In this document: piece after piece, positions 5,538 through 6,215 of the stretch | Position numbering within the stretch: the first letter of the stretch is position 1 | Layout: the number at the start of each line of letters is the position of its first letter | NCBI GenBank assembly: GCA_030828025.1 | Contig: JAURDG010000084.1 | Span: 1 to 6,215 of the forward strand | Source of the DNA: Flavobacteriaceae bacterium | GTDB taxonomy: Bacteria; Bacteroidota; Bacteroidia; Flavobacteriales; Flavobacteriaceae | Length of the DNA: 6,215 nucleotides | Direction: 5' to 3' | Position numbers and translations under genes: made by a program | Notes under the pieces: generated by a model | Database searches by the model: none | The model's input: the letters and a program-made list of their open reading frames with translations, nothing else | What the model was told of the DNA's origin: nothing

Positions 5538-6215
5538 ATGAGAATAATCATTATTTCGCTTTTATTTTCCTTAGGCGGCATCGTGCACGCCCAACAATCA
5601 GTGAAGGGAACTGTTGTTGAATCAAGTACAGGCATCCCTATTCCTGGGGCGACAGTCCTTGTCAAAGGCAAGCAAATAGCCACCAATACAGACTTTGATG
5701 GCCTGTTTAACCTAAGTGGTGTTCAGCCAGATGACATATTGGTCATTTCTTCCATTGGTTTTAAAACTGTAGAGGTTGCTGTTGGTGCCAAAATAGACTT
5801 TCAAATTGCGTTGGAAGAGGAAGTAAGTGCGCTGGATGAGGTTGTCGTTGTCGGTTATGGCACACAGCTGAAAAAAGAAGTTACTGGTGCCGTTGCCATG
5901 ATCAGTAGTGAAGACATAGAAAATATTAAACCAACACGTGTTGAGCAGGCACTACAAGGGCAAGTGGCAGGTGTTAATATTACCTCTCAATCGGGTGCAC
6001 CCGGAGCAGCCTTGGACATCAGAATACGCGGTGTATCCACCAATGGCGATAACAAGCCGTTGATTTTAGTTGATGGAAACGTCATTGAAGAATTAAGTGT
6101 CATCAACCCAAGTGATATTGCCAGTATTACAGTCTTAAAAGACGCTTCTGCTGGTATTTATGGAACACGTGCTGCAAACGGGGTTATCCTTATCACAACC
6201 AAAACGGGAAAACGA
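5538..6215 (+). CDS. SusC-like TonB-dependent outer-membrane transporter, N-terminal part (3' end outside window)
   Basis: The frame is open from the ATG at 5538 to the window edge (226 codons, no stop). Residues 1-18 (IIIISLLFSLGGIVHA) form a signal peptide with cleavage before Q19. Residues about 20-95 are the carboxypeptidase-regulatory-like extension: VKGTVVESSTGIPIPGATV, TNTDFDGLFNL, ILVISSIGFKT. The SusC-family signature DEVVVVGYGTQLKKEVTGAV starts at residue 100. The plug domain follows, with ALQGQVAGVNI, IRIRGVST, PLILVDG, and near the window edge IASITVLKDASAGIYGTRAANGVILITTK. The beta-barrel would lie beyond the window, since family members are usually around 1000 residues. It imports oligosaccharides with a SusD-type lipoprotein, powered by TonB-ExbBD; a susD gene is expected just downstream. 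It has its own promoter region and lies 118 bp after the regulator. The start is clear because the signal peptide begins there and the frame upstream offers nothing similar. Confidence 0.95.
   Translation, partial: MRIIIISLLFSLGGIVHAQQSVKGTVVESSTGIPIPGATVLVKGKQIATNTDFDGLFNLSGVQPDDILVISSIGFKTVEVAVGAKIDFQIALEEEVSALDEVVVVGYGTQLKKEVTGAVAMISSEDIENIKPTRVEQALQGQVAGVNITSQSGAPGAALDIRIRGVSTNGDNKPLILVDGNVIEELSVINPSDIASITVLKDASAGIYGTRAANGVILITTKTGKR

Noticed and set aside
5498..5686. Minus-strand open frame of 62 codons over the start of the susC-like gene
   Set aside because: Antisense to the signal peptide and extension domain of a well-supported gene, with no recognisable domain of its own.
1..6215. 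CRISPR array, tRNA or rRNA genes, insertion-sequence ends, phage or anti-phage genes
   Set aside because: No spaced direct-repeat array, no tRNA-like cloverleaf or rRNA-like stretch, no transposase frame and no defence-type domain could be seen. The content is explained by a carbohydrate-utilisation locus.

Overview
The window looks like part of a polysaccharide utilisation locus (PUL) from a Bacteroidota genome, most likely a marine-type flavobacterium. The evidence is an AT-rich sequence, the start of a SusC-type TonB-dependent transporter, a type IX secretion (T9SS) C-terminal sorting domain, a periplasmic-propeller/Y_Y_Y/LuxR regulator of the kind common in Flavobacteriia, promoter elements resembling the Bacteroidota -7 consensus TAnnTTTG, and no Shine-Dalgarno sequences before the starts. 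All genes are on the + strand.

Layout. Positions 3-248 hold the last ~80 codons of a probable TIM-barrel glycoside hydrolase. A 145-bp gap follows, with an operator-like motif and a promoter. Positions 394-2463 encode a 689-residue secreted, multi-domain, apparently non-catalytic glycan-binding protein with a T9SS sorting tail. A hairpin-rich gap ends in a strong Rho-independent terminator (2530-2564). Positions 2618-5419 encode a 933-residue one-component membrane sensor-regulator: signal peptide, beta-propeller, Y_Y_Y domain, one membrane span, coiled coil, LuxR-type helix-turn-helix. A second regulatory gap follows, and from 5538 to the window edge lies the N-terminal third or less of a SusC-like outer-membrane transporter, probably the first gene of the next operon.

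How the parts may work together (inference). The regulator would sense a glycan fragment in the periplasm and activate promoters on either side of its own gene. In support, the gap before the glycan-binding protein and the gap before susC share the pattern TGTA-N6-TTGTATAGGT, placed 30-31 bp upstream of a TAnnTTTG -7 element in both. I did not find this motif in front of the regulator gene. The secreted protein would bind polysaccharide at the cell surface or in the medium, the hydrolase would cut it, and the SusC/SusD pair (SusD outside the window) would import the oligosaccharides. The substrate cannot be read from the sequence. A beta-glucan such as laminarin is a reasonable guess from module resemblance only.
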